Part shown: one piece after another, positions 46,166 through 54,574 of the stretch
Layout of the letters: every line of letters begins with the position of its first letter
Position numbering within the stretch: the stretch's first letter is position 1
NCBI RefSeq assembly: GCF_030733265.1
Contig: NZ_JASHJI010000015.1
Coordinates: 88,951 to 152,950, forward strand
Reading direction: 5' to 3'
DNA length: 64,000 nt
DNA from: Roseibium sp. MMSF_3412
GTDB taxonomy: Bacteria; Pseudomonadota; Alphaproteobacteria; Rhizobiales; Stappiaceae
Made by a program: the position numbers and the translations under genes
The notes under the pieces: model-generated
What the model was told of the DNA's origin: nothing
Seen by the model: the letters and a program-made list of their open reading frames with translations, nothing else
Databases searched by the model: none

Positions 46166-46190
46166 GTTCCGGCAAATTGCCGGAACCCCT
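46166..46190 (-). other. Hairpin between aapJ and aapQ
   Basis: A perfect 10-bp stem GGGTTCCGGC/GCCGGAACCC with a 5-nt loop lies 24 bases after the aapJ stop. No U-run follows on the aap-coding strand (the T-run is on the other strand). It probably protects the aapJ mRNA end or partly ends transcription, so that the binding protein is made in excess over the permeases. Confidence 0.7.
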
Positions 46191-46213
46191 TTTTCCTCAT
46201 GAAAAACTGAGGA

Positions 46214-47233
46214 TTAGCGTACCGGCGGAGCGTAGAGGAAACCACCGTCGCTCCACAGAGCGTTCACACCGCGGGAGATGCCGAGCGGAGTGTCCGGACC
46301 AACGTTGGCATTGAAGCTTTCTTCGTAGTTGCCGACGTTCTTGATGATGTTGTAGGCCCAGTCGTTGGACAGGCCGATGCCTTCACCGAAAGCACCTTCA
46401 GCACCGAGCAGACGCTTGACGGAAGGATTGTCGGAACCCTTCATTTCGTCGACGTTTGCGGACGTCACGCCCATTTCCTCAGCGTTGATCATTGCGTTGA
46501 GGGTCCACTTTGCGATGTTGAACCACTCATCGTCGCCCTGGCGGACAACCGGACCAAGAGGCTCTTTGGAAATGATTTCCGGCAGAACCATGTGATCGCC
46601 CGGGTTGGTCAGCTTCAGACGCTGTGCGTACAGACCAGAGGCATCCGTGGTGTAAACGTCACAACGGCCGGCATCATATGCAGCGACAACTTCGTCGGCC
46701 TTTTCGAAGGCGACGATTTCATACTGCATGTTGTTTGCACGGAAGTAGTCGGCAACGTTCAACTCGGTCGTCGTACCGGTGTTGGTGCAGACGGATGCGC
46801 CGGACAGTTCAAGCGCGGATGTCACGCCGAGATCCTTGCGGACCATGAAGCCCTGACCGTCGTAGTAGTTCACGCCAGCGAAGTTCAGACCAAGCTGAGT
46901 GTCACGGGACATCGTCCAGGTGGTGTTGCGCGACAGGACGTCGACTTCACCGGATTGCAGAGCCGTGAAACGCTCTTTAGCGGACAGCGGAGTGAATTTA
47001 ACAGCGGACGCGTCGCCGAATACTGCAGCGGCCATAGCGCGGCAGAGATCAACGTCGAGACCGGTCCAGTTCCCCTGAGCATCCGGATTGGAGAAGCCCG
47101 GCAGACCCTGGCTCACACCGCACTGGATGAAGCCTTTCGCCTTGACATCTTCCAAGGTTGTCGCACCCGCAGCTGTCGAAGCAGCGACGCCCATTGCAGC
47201 GCCGAGAACGAGTGGAAGGATTTTTTTGGACAT
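46214..47233 (-). CDS. aapJ: General L-amino acid ABC transporter, periplasmic binding protein
   Basis: A 339-residue solute-binding protein of family 3 that captures L-amino acids in the periplasm. The signal peptide is SKKILPLVLGAAMGVAASTAAGA-TT. The mature part begins LEDVKAKGFIQCGVSQGLPGFSNPDAQGNWTGLDVDLCRAMAAAVFGD, the standard AapJ start, and later has FTALQSGEVDVLSRNTTWTMSRD. The ending SDGGFLYAPPVR is also family-typical. It heads the aap operon; the AT-rich promoter region is shared with divergent metC. Confidence 0.96.
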   Translation of the reverse strand: MSKKILPLVLGAAMGVAASTAAGATTLEDVKAKGFIQCGVSQGLPGFSNPDAQGNWTGLDVDLCRAMAAAVFGDASAVKFTPLSAKERFTALQSGEVDVLSRNTTWTMSRDTQLGLNFAGVNYYDGQGFMVRKDLGVTSALELSGASVCTNTGTTTELNVADYFRANNMQYEIVAFEKADEVVAAYDAGRCDVYTTDASGLYAQRLKLTNPGDHMVLPEIISKEPLGPVVRQGDDEWFNIAKWTLNAMINAEEMGVTSANVDEMKGSDNPSVKRLLGAEGAFGEGIGLSNDWAYNIIKNVGNYEESFNANVGPDTPLGISRGVNALWSDGGFLYAPPVR

Positions 47234-47699
47234 GGATATGCAGCCTTTATTTGTTACCCATACTTTTTTTTAGTGTTGGAACTCAGCGGGAGACCTCTTC
47301 TGCATCTCGTTTGCGGACGAGCGCTTGCCGCGTGCGCGACTTCCTCCAGATTTCTCCCGTTCCACCCAACGCGCCCATACGATGGCATTTGGCTGTTCGG
47401 GTCAAGTACTTGCTGTCATTATCTCGTCAAATTTCGCAACCGAACGTCCAAATTGATCCGCCTGCGATGCACAAATAGCGAACATGGCTATTTCGAAATC
47501 ATTCAATGCTCAAAAAGAGTTCATCGCAATTTCATGGCGCACTCCGCCGCGTTAACCTTAAAACAAAGTTATCAAGTGGACCGACGACTTTGCCGCGCCG
47601 GAAAAGGCGCGTAGTCACGCGTCAGACACAGCTGGAATAAGCCTGCACGACCGGGTACAACCCTGAAATCGTTCCCCTCAACTCCGAAATTCTTCAAAC
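47234..47699. other. Divergent control region of aapJ and metC
   Basis: 466 bases with no supported gene between the divergent aapJ and metC starts. A GC hairpin CGCGCC/GGCGCG (47594-47611, loop GGAAAA) lies 89 bases before the metC ATG. I could not match the metC leader to a known SAM-sensing riboswitch. Confidence 0.4.
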
Positions 47700-48878
47700 A
47701 TGTCAGATACCGATCCCAAAACACCCATGAAAACGGATACAAAGCTCGCTCATGCCGGGCGCGATCCGGCAAGTTTCCACGGTTTCGTCAATCCACCGGT
47801 TGTGCATGCTTCAACAGTGCTGTTTCCGGACGTGGAAACGATGCGCCCGGGCGGACAGAAATTCACCTATGCAAGACGCGGCAACCCGACAACCGATTCC
47901 CTGGAGCAAGCCGTCAAGGAACTCGAAGGCGCCGAGGGCGTCCTGCTTGCGAACTCGGGACTGAACGCTGTCTCGCTTGCGATCCTGTCCTGCGTGAAAT
48001 CAGGTGACCATATTCTGATCACGGACACGGCCTATCATCCGACCCGTCATTTTGCCGATACCGTGTTGCCGAAATTCGGCGTCGAGGTGGATTATTATGA
48101 CCCGGCGCTCGGCGCGGAAATCGCCACGCTTTTCAAGCCCAATACCTGCGCGGTCTTCACCGAGGCTCCCGGCTCCCTCACCTTCGACATGCAGGACATT
48201 CCCGCGATTGCGGATGCGGCCCACAAGGTCGGGGCCATCGTCTTGATGGACAACACCTGGGCGACACCGCTGTTCTGCCAACCGATCTCGTTCGGCGTCG
48301 ACCTGTCCATCCAGGCCGGAACCAAATATATCGTCGGGCACTCCGACGCGATGCTGGGCACGATCGCGGCAAGCGAGAGGGCATGGGATGAATTGCATAC
48401 CCTGCATGGAGCCATCGGTAGCCATGTTGCCCCCGATGACGTCTATCTGGGACTTCGCGGCCTCAGAACGTTGTCCGTCCGTCTGGAACGGCACCAGCAC
48501 AACACATTCGCCGTCCTGGGTTGGCTGAAAGACCAGTCGCGTGTTGCACAAATCAGGTATCCGGGTTTCGACACCGATCCCGGCCACGAGATCTGGCGGC
48601 GGGACTTCAGTGGCGCGTCCGGTCTCTGTGCTTTCGATTTTGCTGCCGGAACATCACGCGAGCAGGCAAACACGTTCCTGAACGCTCTGAAGCTGTTCGG
48701 GCTCGGCTACTCATGGGGTGGCTTTGAAAGTCTCGCCATCCCGGTCAAGCTCAAGGGCTCGCGTTCCGTGACACCGATAGACGAGAGCCTGTGCTCCGTG
48801 CGGCTTCATATCGGCCTGGAGGACCCAGAAGACCTCATCAACGATCTGAACCAGGCCCTCGACAAGGCGTTCGGATAG
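47700..48878 (+). CDS. metC: Cystathionine beta-lyase
   Basis: A PLP-dependent Cys/Met-metabolism enzyme of 392 residues that splits cystathionine into homocysteine, pyruvate and ammonia. Seen are the substrate/PLP tyrosine-arginine motif YARRGNPT at residues 57-64, the Asp that contacts PLP (D184 in LMDNTWATP) and the PLP lysine K209 in SIQAGTKYIVGHSD. The overall pattern fits MetC of Rhizobiales rather than cystathionine gamma-synthase, but the two are hard to separate by sequence alone. No ribosome-binding site is visible before ATG 47700. It stands alone. Confidence 0.92.
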   Translation: MSDTDPKTPMKTDTKLAHAGRDPASFHGFVNPPVVHASTVLFPDVETMRPGGQKFTYARRGNPTTDSLEQAVKELEGAEGVLLANSGLNAVSLAILSCVKSGDHILITDTAYHPTRHFADTVLPKFGVEVDYYDPALGAEIATLFKPNTCAVFTEAPGSLTFDMQDIPAIADAAHKVGAIVLMDNTWATPLFCQPISFGVDLSIQAGTKYIVGHSDAMLGTIAASERAWDELHTLHGAIGSHVAPDDVYLGLRGLRTLSVRLERHQHNTFAVLGWLKDQSRVAQIRYPGFDTDPGHEIWRRDFSGASGLCAFDFAAGTSREQANTFLNALKLFGLGYSWGGFESLAIPVKLKGSRSVTPIDESLCSVRLHIGLEDPEDLINDLNQALDKAFG

Positions 48879-48980
48879 CGTCTTCCGGCGCGGTCGCCGC
48901 GAGGCAGCCGCGCCGTTCTCGGGCTCTCTCGGGTGTTTCACCAAACCGCATGACGGCCTGTGCCGCTCGCCATCAGGCTG

Positions 48981-49295
48981 TCAGATCGTCGGATCTTCCC
49001 GCTTTTCCTTGAAGATCAGCCAGAGATTTCTGAAATAGATGATCAGGCCAAGCCCCTGCCCCGCGATGAAAACGGGGTCCTGACGCTGAATTGCGTAGAT
49101 CAGCAACAGCGAACCGCCTGCGACAGAGAAGAACCAGAACGCCACTGGAACAATCGATCGGCCGACCCGTTCCGACGCGATCCATTGTATGACAAAGCGC
49201 ATCATGAACATGGCCTGGGCAAAGAACCCCAGGATGATCCAGAAATCGAATTGCTCGACGAAAACAGCGTAGATCCAGTCGTAAAGAGCACTCAT
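48981..49295 (-). CDS. LAB_N (lipid-A-disaccharide synthase N-terminal domain) membrane protein
   Basis: A 104-residue membrane protein with three hydrophobic segments and the LAB_N pattern GFFAQAMFMMRFVIQWIASERVGRSIVPVAFWFFSVAGGSLLLIYAI.R.DPVFI.GQ. The name comes from a domain seen at the start of some LpxB proteins; the activity is not known, although such small proteins often sit with polyprenyl-phosphate glycosyltransferases. ATG 49295 is the start I prefer; a TTG four codons earlier is possible. It lies 62 bases after the GT2 gene, at the end of an envelope glycolipid operon. Confidence 0.9.
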   Translation of the reverse strand: MSALYDWIYAVFVEQFDFWIILGFFAQAMFMMRFVIQWIASERVGRSIVPVAFWFFSVAGGSLLLIYAIQRQDPVFIAGQGLGLIIYFRNLWLIFKEKREDPTI

Positions 49296-49357
49296 TGGCA
49301 GATCCAATTGGTCCGGTCGGGCGTGAAACCCGTCATCTTAGATGTTGCAGAAATCCG

Positions 49358-50119
49358 TCACGTCAGCGGCCGGACGGAAGGCACCTTCTTGCGCCGGCGC
49401 CTGAGCCACCAAACGCCAAACAAATCAAGCACACCGACCAGCGCGCGGTCAAAAATCCCGTATTTGGACGAGCCGTGTCTCCGCTGCCTGTCCTGTACAT
49501 CGATATGCACGACATCGAAGCCTTCACGAATGACGAGAGCAGGCAGAAAACGGTGCCAGCTGTCGAAGTAGGGCAACTGCAAGAAGACGTCGCGCCGCAG
49601 AGCCTTCAACCCGCAGCCGCTGTCGCGGGTCTTGTCCTTTAGGATGGCACCCCGGATCTTGTTGGCGAATTTTGATGCATAACGCTTCGCCAGGCTTGCC
49701 TTCCGGCCGAGCCTCTGGCCTGCCGCCAGTGCCGTCGATGTCCCGGCTTGCTCGAGTGCGTCCAGAAGCTGCGGAATATAGGCCGGATCGTTTTCTCCGT
49801 CTCCATCGATCGTTGCCACGACATCACCGCGCGCATGATGCAACCCGGTTCTGACGGCGCAGCTCTGTCCGCAGGATGTCTGGTGGCGCACGGGCCGCAA
49901 CCAATCATGCGTGGCCGCATAGTCCTGAAGCACGATATCGGTTCCGTCGGAGGAGCCATCGTCCACGACAATGACTTCAAAACTGCGCCCCTGAAGCGCG
50001 GCCTCTATCTCGTCGAGAAGGATAGGAAGGTTCTCGGCTTCGTCCTTTGCAGGCACAACCACGGTCACGGCAAGCGTCCCCGTCGATGTCGCCAGACCTT
50101 CGATAAAACTTTTTGTCAT
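49358..50119 (-). CDS. Polyprenyl-phosphate glycosyltransferase, GT2 (DPM1/ArnC-like)
   Basis: A 253-residue GT-A enzyme expected to transfer a sugar from a nucleotide sugar to a polyprenyl phosphate on the cytoplasmic face. The donor-site motifs are VVPAKDEAENLPILL, VIVVDDGSSDGT and the metal-binding acidic motif TIDGDGENDP; TRDSGCGLKALRRDVF and GSSKYG follow, as in DPM1-like proteins. There are no C-terminal membrane helices beyond a short hydrophobic patch (VLDLFGVWW). The ATG at 50119 shares one base with the PAP2 stop (TGATG). It would charge the lipid carrier used by the ArnT-like enzyme upstream. Confidence 0.92.
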   Translation of the reverse strand: MTKSFIEGLATSTGTLAVTVVVPAKDEAENLPILLDEIEAALQGRSFEVIVVDDGSSDGTDIVLQDYAATHDWLRPVRHQTSCGQSCAVRTGLHHARGDVVATIDGDGENDPAYIPQLLDALEQAGTSTALAAGQRLGRKASLAKRYASKFANKIRGAILKDKTRDSGCGLKALRRDVFLQLPYFDSWHRFLPALVIREGFDVVHIDVQDRQRRHGSSKYGIFDRALVGVLDLFGVWWLRRRRKKVPSVRPLT

Positions 50120-51027
50120 CAAGTCGTCCGATCCGTCTCTTCCAGCCGCGCGGGTTCAACCGGGACCCGATACAATCCGCGTTGGCCGCGCATGACCCTC
50201 CAGACAGCACGCGCGCAGGCACGCGCGGACCGGGCGTTCATGTTCGGCTCTATCTTCCCCGAAGACGAGAGATGGAAGCCGATCCTGCGCCGTGCCATGG
50301 CCCTTACGGTGAAAAAGGTGAAGGTGACGCCAAGCAGTGTTCCCGCAATGACGTCGCTCGGGTAGTGCGCGCCAACCATGACGCGGCTGAAAGCGAGCCA
50401 GAACGCGGCAACCACGATCAGCCAGCGATAGGCCGGAAAAATGAAGGCCAGTGCCGTGGCAAGCGCTGCAACCGTCGTCGAGTGGCCGGATGGAAAACTT
50501 GTGTAGGTGCCATCGAATGCCAGAAAATCGAAACGCACGGGGCCGACCTGCTCGTAAAGCTTCGGTCTCGCCCGTCCCAGCGACCATTTGAACGCAATCG
50601 CAAGGAGGCCCGTTGCCGCGACAGAATAGAAAATGAACGCCGCGTAGGTAAAGAGCGATCCGATTGCCATGCGGATCCGGAACGCATATCGGCCCGCGTC
50701 CTGCGCCAGCAGGAAAAGGCATGTCAGACCCGTCGAAATCAGGATCCAGTCGGCCTTGCCAAAATCGGTGAATGCGCGGAACGCATTCCGGTATTCGTTC
50801 GGCAATGAGCGCAGCCACGGATAGGTCGGTACGTCGAACACGACAACGGCGACCCCGACGGTCAACAGCAGAATGGCAAAGATGTCCTGCGGCCGTTGTC
50901 CGGGTGGCAGCGGATCCAGGCTGTGGCGTGCGCGCTCCCTGCGCCCGGAGAACAGCATCTGCGCCCGTCGAATATTTCCGCGCATCCGCGCCAGAACCCG
51001 CCTGACGTTGTTACTGCTGTTCGACAT
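50119..51027 (-). CDS. PAP2-family membrane phosphatase
   Basis: A 302-residue membrane phosphatase. The three PAP2 motifs are KWSLGRARP, SFPSGHSTT and SRVMVGAHYPSDV, in the usual order, between about five membrane helices. Rhizobial LpxE/LpxF-type lipid A phosphatases and undecaprenyl-diphosphate phosphatases share this signature. Between an ArnT-like transferase and a polyprenyl-phosphate GT2, removal of a lipid A phosphate before or along with sugar addition is a reasonable guess. The ATG at 51027 overlaps the end of the upstream gene; a GTG at 51045 is the alternative. Confidence 0.9.
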   Translation of the reverse strand: MSNSSNNVRRVLARMRGNIRRAQMLFSGRRERARHSLDPLPPGQRPQDIFAILLLTVGVAVVVFDVPTYPWLRSLPNEYRNAFRAFTDFGKADWILISTGLTCLFLLAQDAGRYAFRIRMAIGSLFTYAAFIFYSVAATGLLAIAFKWSLGRARPKLYEQVGPVRFDFLAFDGTYTSFPSGHSTTVAALATALAFIFPAYRWLIVVAAFWLAFSRVMVGAHYPSDVIAGTLLGVTFTFFTVRAMARRRIGFHLSSSGKIEPNMNARSARACARAVWRVMRGQRGLYRVPVEPARLEETDRTT

Positions 51028-52873
51028 TGCCGTTTTCTTCTGCACCCGTTTTCGTGTCGGCTTTCTGATAAAGAGCTATATCAACGTCATCGCCGCCATT
51101 GATGTTGAGGCCGTCTACCCTCTTTCGGACCTCAGGCACAAGGCCAATCTCCTTTGCGGCCGCCAAAAACGCCGTTTCTTCCCTGCTTTCGACCGCCGCG
51201 ACCCGGCACATGCCGGCGTCGCCAGACTGAGGCTGTGCCAGGAACTCTGCTGCCCCTTTCGGTGAAATGATGCGTGTGCCTGTACCCTCAAGGAAAATGA
51301 AGCTCGGTTCATGAAAGCCCGAGGTAACGACCTGCCTGACGGACCGGTCGCCGCAGCCCGGTATCTCGTCCAGCGCGGCGACCAGACGTGGACTGACCCA
51401 GATCGGTGTCAATGCGGGGCCAACAAAGCCCCAGACGCCGATCGCAACGCACACGGCACTCAACGCGGCCGACGGAAAGGCGTGAAGCGCGGCCCCCTGA
51501 AACAGTCTGGAGGCAGCTGCAACACCGAACACGGCACCGATTGCCACCACGACAACTCCGGGCGGCGACGGCCACACGCCGAGCGCAAACGGTCCCGCAA
51601 ATGAAATCGCCGCAAGCCCGACGGGCGGCAACGCCAGGAGAACGGCGGCAACTCGCCTGACCCATTTTCCGGAATTCTGTCCTGCACCTTCGAGAAGGGC
51701 AGCCGCAACGGGCAATGCCAGTGCCGGCAAAATCGGGAGTGTGTAGTGCGGCAACTTCGTTGCAACCAGCTCAAACACGATCCAGGTCGGAAGAAACCAG
51801 GCAATCGAGAAGATCACGAGCGGACTTGAGCGCTCCCGCCAGATCAGTGGAAGTGAAATGAGAAAAAAGGCAGGCAGCGGCCAGAAGATGCCGAACATGG
51901 CCCCAAGGTGGGTCAAGGGCGGCGCGCCGTGCCCTTCCTGCCCCTGGCCGACCTTGCCCAGTAGGTCCCTGCCAATTGCTTCGGTGAAGAAAGTTCCGTC
52001 CGTCGCGATCCAGATCGCAACAAACCAGGGCGATACGAGCAATGCGAACCAGACAAACCCGATCAGAGGCGAAGCGGCCTTGAACCACTTCATCCGCCGG
52101 CTCATGATCATGAGGCCGGCTACCGTGAAACCGACCACCATCGGTCCGACCGGTCCCTTGATCAGGACACCTGCGGCAAGAGCGGTCCAGAACAGGAAGC
52201 TGAGCCCCCACATCCGCTGATCCGTGTTCTTGAGCCAGATCCGGGCAAGCGCCCCTTGCGCAACGATAACGGTGGCAAACAGCATCGCGTCGGTCTTGGC
52301 AAGGCGGGCTTCAACCCCGACGATGATTGCAAGCGCAACAAATCCGCCGACCAGCAACGCTCCCGCCGGACCAAGAAACGCGCGCGCCATCCAGAAGGCG
52401 GCCAGCACGCTGATCGTGGCTCCGATGATCGACGGCAGCCTGTAGACCCAGAGCGGTGCGTCCGCCCCATGTCCGCTCAGTTTTGCGGCTGCCGCCTGCA
52501 ACCAGTAAATACCGACCGGTTTCTTGTGCCGCGCCTGCTCCTGGAACCTGATGTCAATGTAGTCATCGGTTTCAAGCATCTGCTTGGTCGCCTGGGTATA
52601 GCGCGGCTCATCCCGGTCAAGCGGCGGAACTGTCCATTGACCCGGGACGAACAACAACAGCGACAGGAGAACCAGAAGGAGCGGTGCAGTCAGGTCATGA
52701 CCAAAGACCTTGAGCCAAACCGGTTTGCGCAGTTCAACCGACGGTTTCCTTGTTCCCGCTTGAGCCGAAGCAGCTTTTTCGGGAGCATCGGGATCTCCTT
52801 GCGGGACATCGACACTTTGCTGTTCCGACGGATCGGCCTTGCCGTTTGTGTGAACCTTCGAATTGTCGCTCAT
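51011..52873 (-). CDS. ArnT/PMT-like glycosyltransferase (GT39/GT83)
   Basis: A 620-residue multi-spanning enzyme that would move a sugar from a polyprenyl-phosphate carrier to a periplasmic acceptor such as lipid A. The first periplasmic loop carries the metal-site DRDEPRYTQATKQML and the family's FQEQARHKKPVGIYWLQ motif; EARLAKTDAML and PHYTLPILPALALP follow. About eleven hydrophobic segments and a C-terminal soluble domain of about 110 residues are seen. The disordered first 50 residues (PSEQQSVDVPQGDPDAPEKAASA) are unusual. ATG 52873 is chosen over a GTG three codons earlier. It heads the operon with PAP2, GT2 and LAB_N genes. Confidence 0.92.
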   Translation of the reverse strand: MSDNSKVHTNGKADPSEQQSVDVPQGDPDAPEKAASAQAGTRKPSVELRKPVWLKVFGHDLTAPLLLVLLSLLLFVPGQWTVPPLDRDEPRYTQATKQMLETDDYIDIRFQEQARHKKPVGIYWLQAAAAKLSGHGADAPLWVYRLPSIIGATISVLAAFWMARAFLGPAGALLVGGFVALAIIVGVEARLAKTDAMLFATVIVAQGALARIWLKNTDQRMWGLSFLFWTALAAGVLIKGPVGPMVVGFTVAGLMIMSRRMKWFKAASPLIGFVWFALLVSPWFVAIWIATDGTFFTEAIGRDLLGKVGQGQEGHGAPPLTHLGAMFGIFWPLPAFFLISLPLIWRERSSPLVIFSIAWFLPTWIVFELVATKLPHYTLPILPALALPVAAALLEGAGQNSGKWVRRVAAVLLALPPVGLAAISFAGPFALGVWPSPPGVVVVAIGAVFGVAAASRLFQGAALHAFPSAALSAVCVAIGVWGFVGPALTPIWVSPRLVAALDEIPGCGDRSVRQVVTSGFHEPSFIFLEGTGTRIISPKGAAEFLAQPQSGDAGMCRVAAVESREETAFLAAAKEIGLVPEVRKRVDGLNINGGDDVDIALYQKADTKTGAEENGNVEQQ

Positions 52874-53051
52874 ACTTGCCACAAATGCCGTTTGGTAAAA
52901 ATCTGACGCGTTCGCGCAGCAGCCTGTGCGCTACGAACGCAAAGCTTCTCCTACATGAGCTTTCGGAAAAGGGAAACAAGTGCTTGCTCTCATCAAGAGC
53001 TAAGCTATCGTTCCGTTGGTTTTTTGACACCTCCGAATCCCGGGACACCAG

Positions 53052-53891
53052 ATGACCCTGATCGCACAGATAACAGACTTGCACCTACGTCCGAGAGGCC
53101 TGGCCTGCTACAGAGTCTCCGATACCAACATGTTGGCAGAGCGAGCCATCAGGTCCCTGCTTGCCTTTTCTCCCAAGCTGGATGCCGTCGTCATGACGGG
53201 AGATCTTACGGATCGAGATGATCCGCGTGAATATGCCGTTGCCCGGGCGCTTCTCGGCCGCCTCGATGTCCCGGTGTTCCTCATGCCCGGAAACCATGAC
53301 AGCAGCGACGGCATGCGCAGGGAGATGGCGGGTTTTCCCGGCTTGAACGAAACCAGCGACGGAAAGATTCATTATGCGGCGATGGTCAACGATGTGCGCA
53401 TCATCGCGCTCGACACGCATGTGCCCGGCCGTCCACAGGGGCAACTCGGTCACGAACAACTGACCTGGCTGGACCGAACGCTCTCGGCCGACAGTGCGCC
53501 GACCCTGCTTGCTCTGCACCATCCGCCCGCTCTTTCCGGCATCGAACACATGGATGCCATGGGCCTTCTCGATGCGCCGGAACTGGCAGAGGTGCTTGCA
53601 CCGCACGAGCACGTGAAACGGATCCTGTGCGGGCACCTGCACAGACCGATCATCGCCGAATTTGCCGGCAAGGTCATGACACTGGCGCCCAGCACCGGGC
53701 ATCAGGTGGAACTCGACCTGTCACCGGACGGCGCGGCGATGTTCCGCTTTGAGCCACCTGCCTATTTCGTGCACACCCATGCGGAGAAAACCGGGCTGGT
53801 GACCCATATGGCCTATGTCGAAAGTTATCCCGGCCCCTATCATTTTTTCGCAGATGAAGGTGTTACGTGGCCGGGAGACGAGATCAGATGA
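53052..53891 (+). CDS. Cyclic-nucleotide/glycerophosphodiester-type phosphodiesterase
   Basis: A 279-residue calcineurin-like metallophosphoesterase with all five metal-site blocks: D9 and H11 in QITDLHL, GDLTDRD (D51), GNHD (N81, H82), LALHHPP and CGHLHRP. The arrangement fits class III phosphodiesterases such as CpdA (cAMP) and GpdQ (glycerophosphodiesters); sequence does not settle which substrate applies. It overlaps the next gene by four bases (ATGA), so it is coupled to a CAP-domain lipoprotein. It is divergent from the ArnT-like operon. Confidence 0.93.
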   Translation: MTLIAQITDLHLRPRGLACYRVSDTNMLAERAIRSLLAFSPKLDAVVMTGDLTDRDDPREYAVARALLGRLDVPVFLMPGNHDSSDGMRREMAGFPGLNETSDGKIHYAAMVNDVRIIALDTHVPGRPQGQLGHEQLTWLDRTLSADSAPTLLALHHPPALSGIEHMDAMGLLDAPELAEVLAPHEHVKRILCGHLHRPIIAEFAGKVMTLAPSTGHQVELDLSPDGAAMFRFEPPAYFVHTHAEKTGLVTHMAYVESYPGPYHFFADEGVTWPGDEIR

Positions 53892-54436
53892 GAGCGCTGC
53901 GCGTGTTCGCTCCCGGGCTGAAGATTTTCCTGATCGCCGCCGTTGCCGCCATACTTCACGGCTGTGGCGCCCTGCCCGGCAACGGCGAACTCGAAGACGA
54001 AGTTGTTCTGACGGACCAACCCGTCAACAAAAGCCAGCTGCTTTCCCTCATCAACAACTACAGGAGCCAGAACGGTCTTCCAGCGCTCAAACATGATCCT
54101 GTACTGGACGAGGTCTCACAGAACATGGCGCGCCACATCGCGCAACGCGACAGCATGGACACCTGGCAACACAGTTCATTCGGTCTTTCACAGCGACTCA
54201 GCAAGGCCTCTTACGAGAATTATGCGGGCGCGGAAAACCTTGGGGCCGGATATGCAGACCTGCCGGCCGCCTTCAGGGGATGGCAAGGATCGGAAGGCCA
54301 CAACAAGAACCTGCTCAACCCCTATGTAACGCGTGTCGGGGCCGCCAGAACAAACAGAAACACCGGCAAGTGGCGCAATTTCTGGGTTCTTACACTCGCA
54401 AGGCCAACTTCGGATGGCCGCCCGGCCGTGAGATAG
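53888..54436 (+). CDS. CAP/SCP-domain lipoprotein
   Basis: A 182-residue exported protein. The lipobox is LHGC with the lipidated Cys at residue 26, after a hydrophobic signal (LKIFLIAAVAAI). The CAP (SCP/PR1) domain follows: LLSLINNYRSQNGLPALKHDPVLDEVSQNMARHIAQRD, YAGAENLGAGY, AFRGWQGSEGHNKNLLNP and WVLTLARP. Bacterial CAP proteins have no agreed enzyme activity. The ATG overlaps the phosphodiesterase stop. Confidence 0.9.
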   Translation: MRALRVFAPGLKIFLIAAVAAILHGCGALPGNGELEDEVVLTDQPVNKSQLLSLINNYRSQNGLPALKHDPVLDEVSQNMARHIAQRDSMDTWQHSSFGLSQRLSKASYENYAGAENLGAGYADLPAAFRGWQGSEGHNKNLLNPYVTRVGAARTNRNTGKWRNFWVLTLARPTSDGRPAVR

Positions 54437-54574
54437 AAGGGCTGGAAGGCCCCGCCCCGTGCCTTCCAGAGATCGAAAGACCCAATCATCATCCGAAAAT
54501 CAAAATCAGAATAATGATGTCATATTTCGATATGTCGGTCTTTGGATCTTGCCGAACCGGGCGTTTGGAAAGGT

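Noticed and set aside
47234..47699. SAM-sensing riboswitch in front of metC
   Set aside because: The leader has a hairpin but I could not fit the conserved core of SAM-II or another SAM-sensing class.
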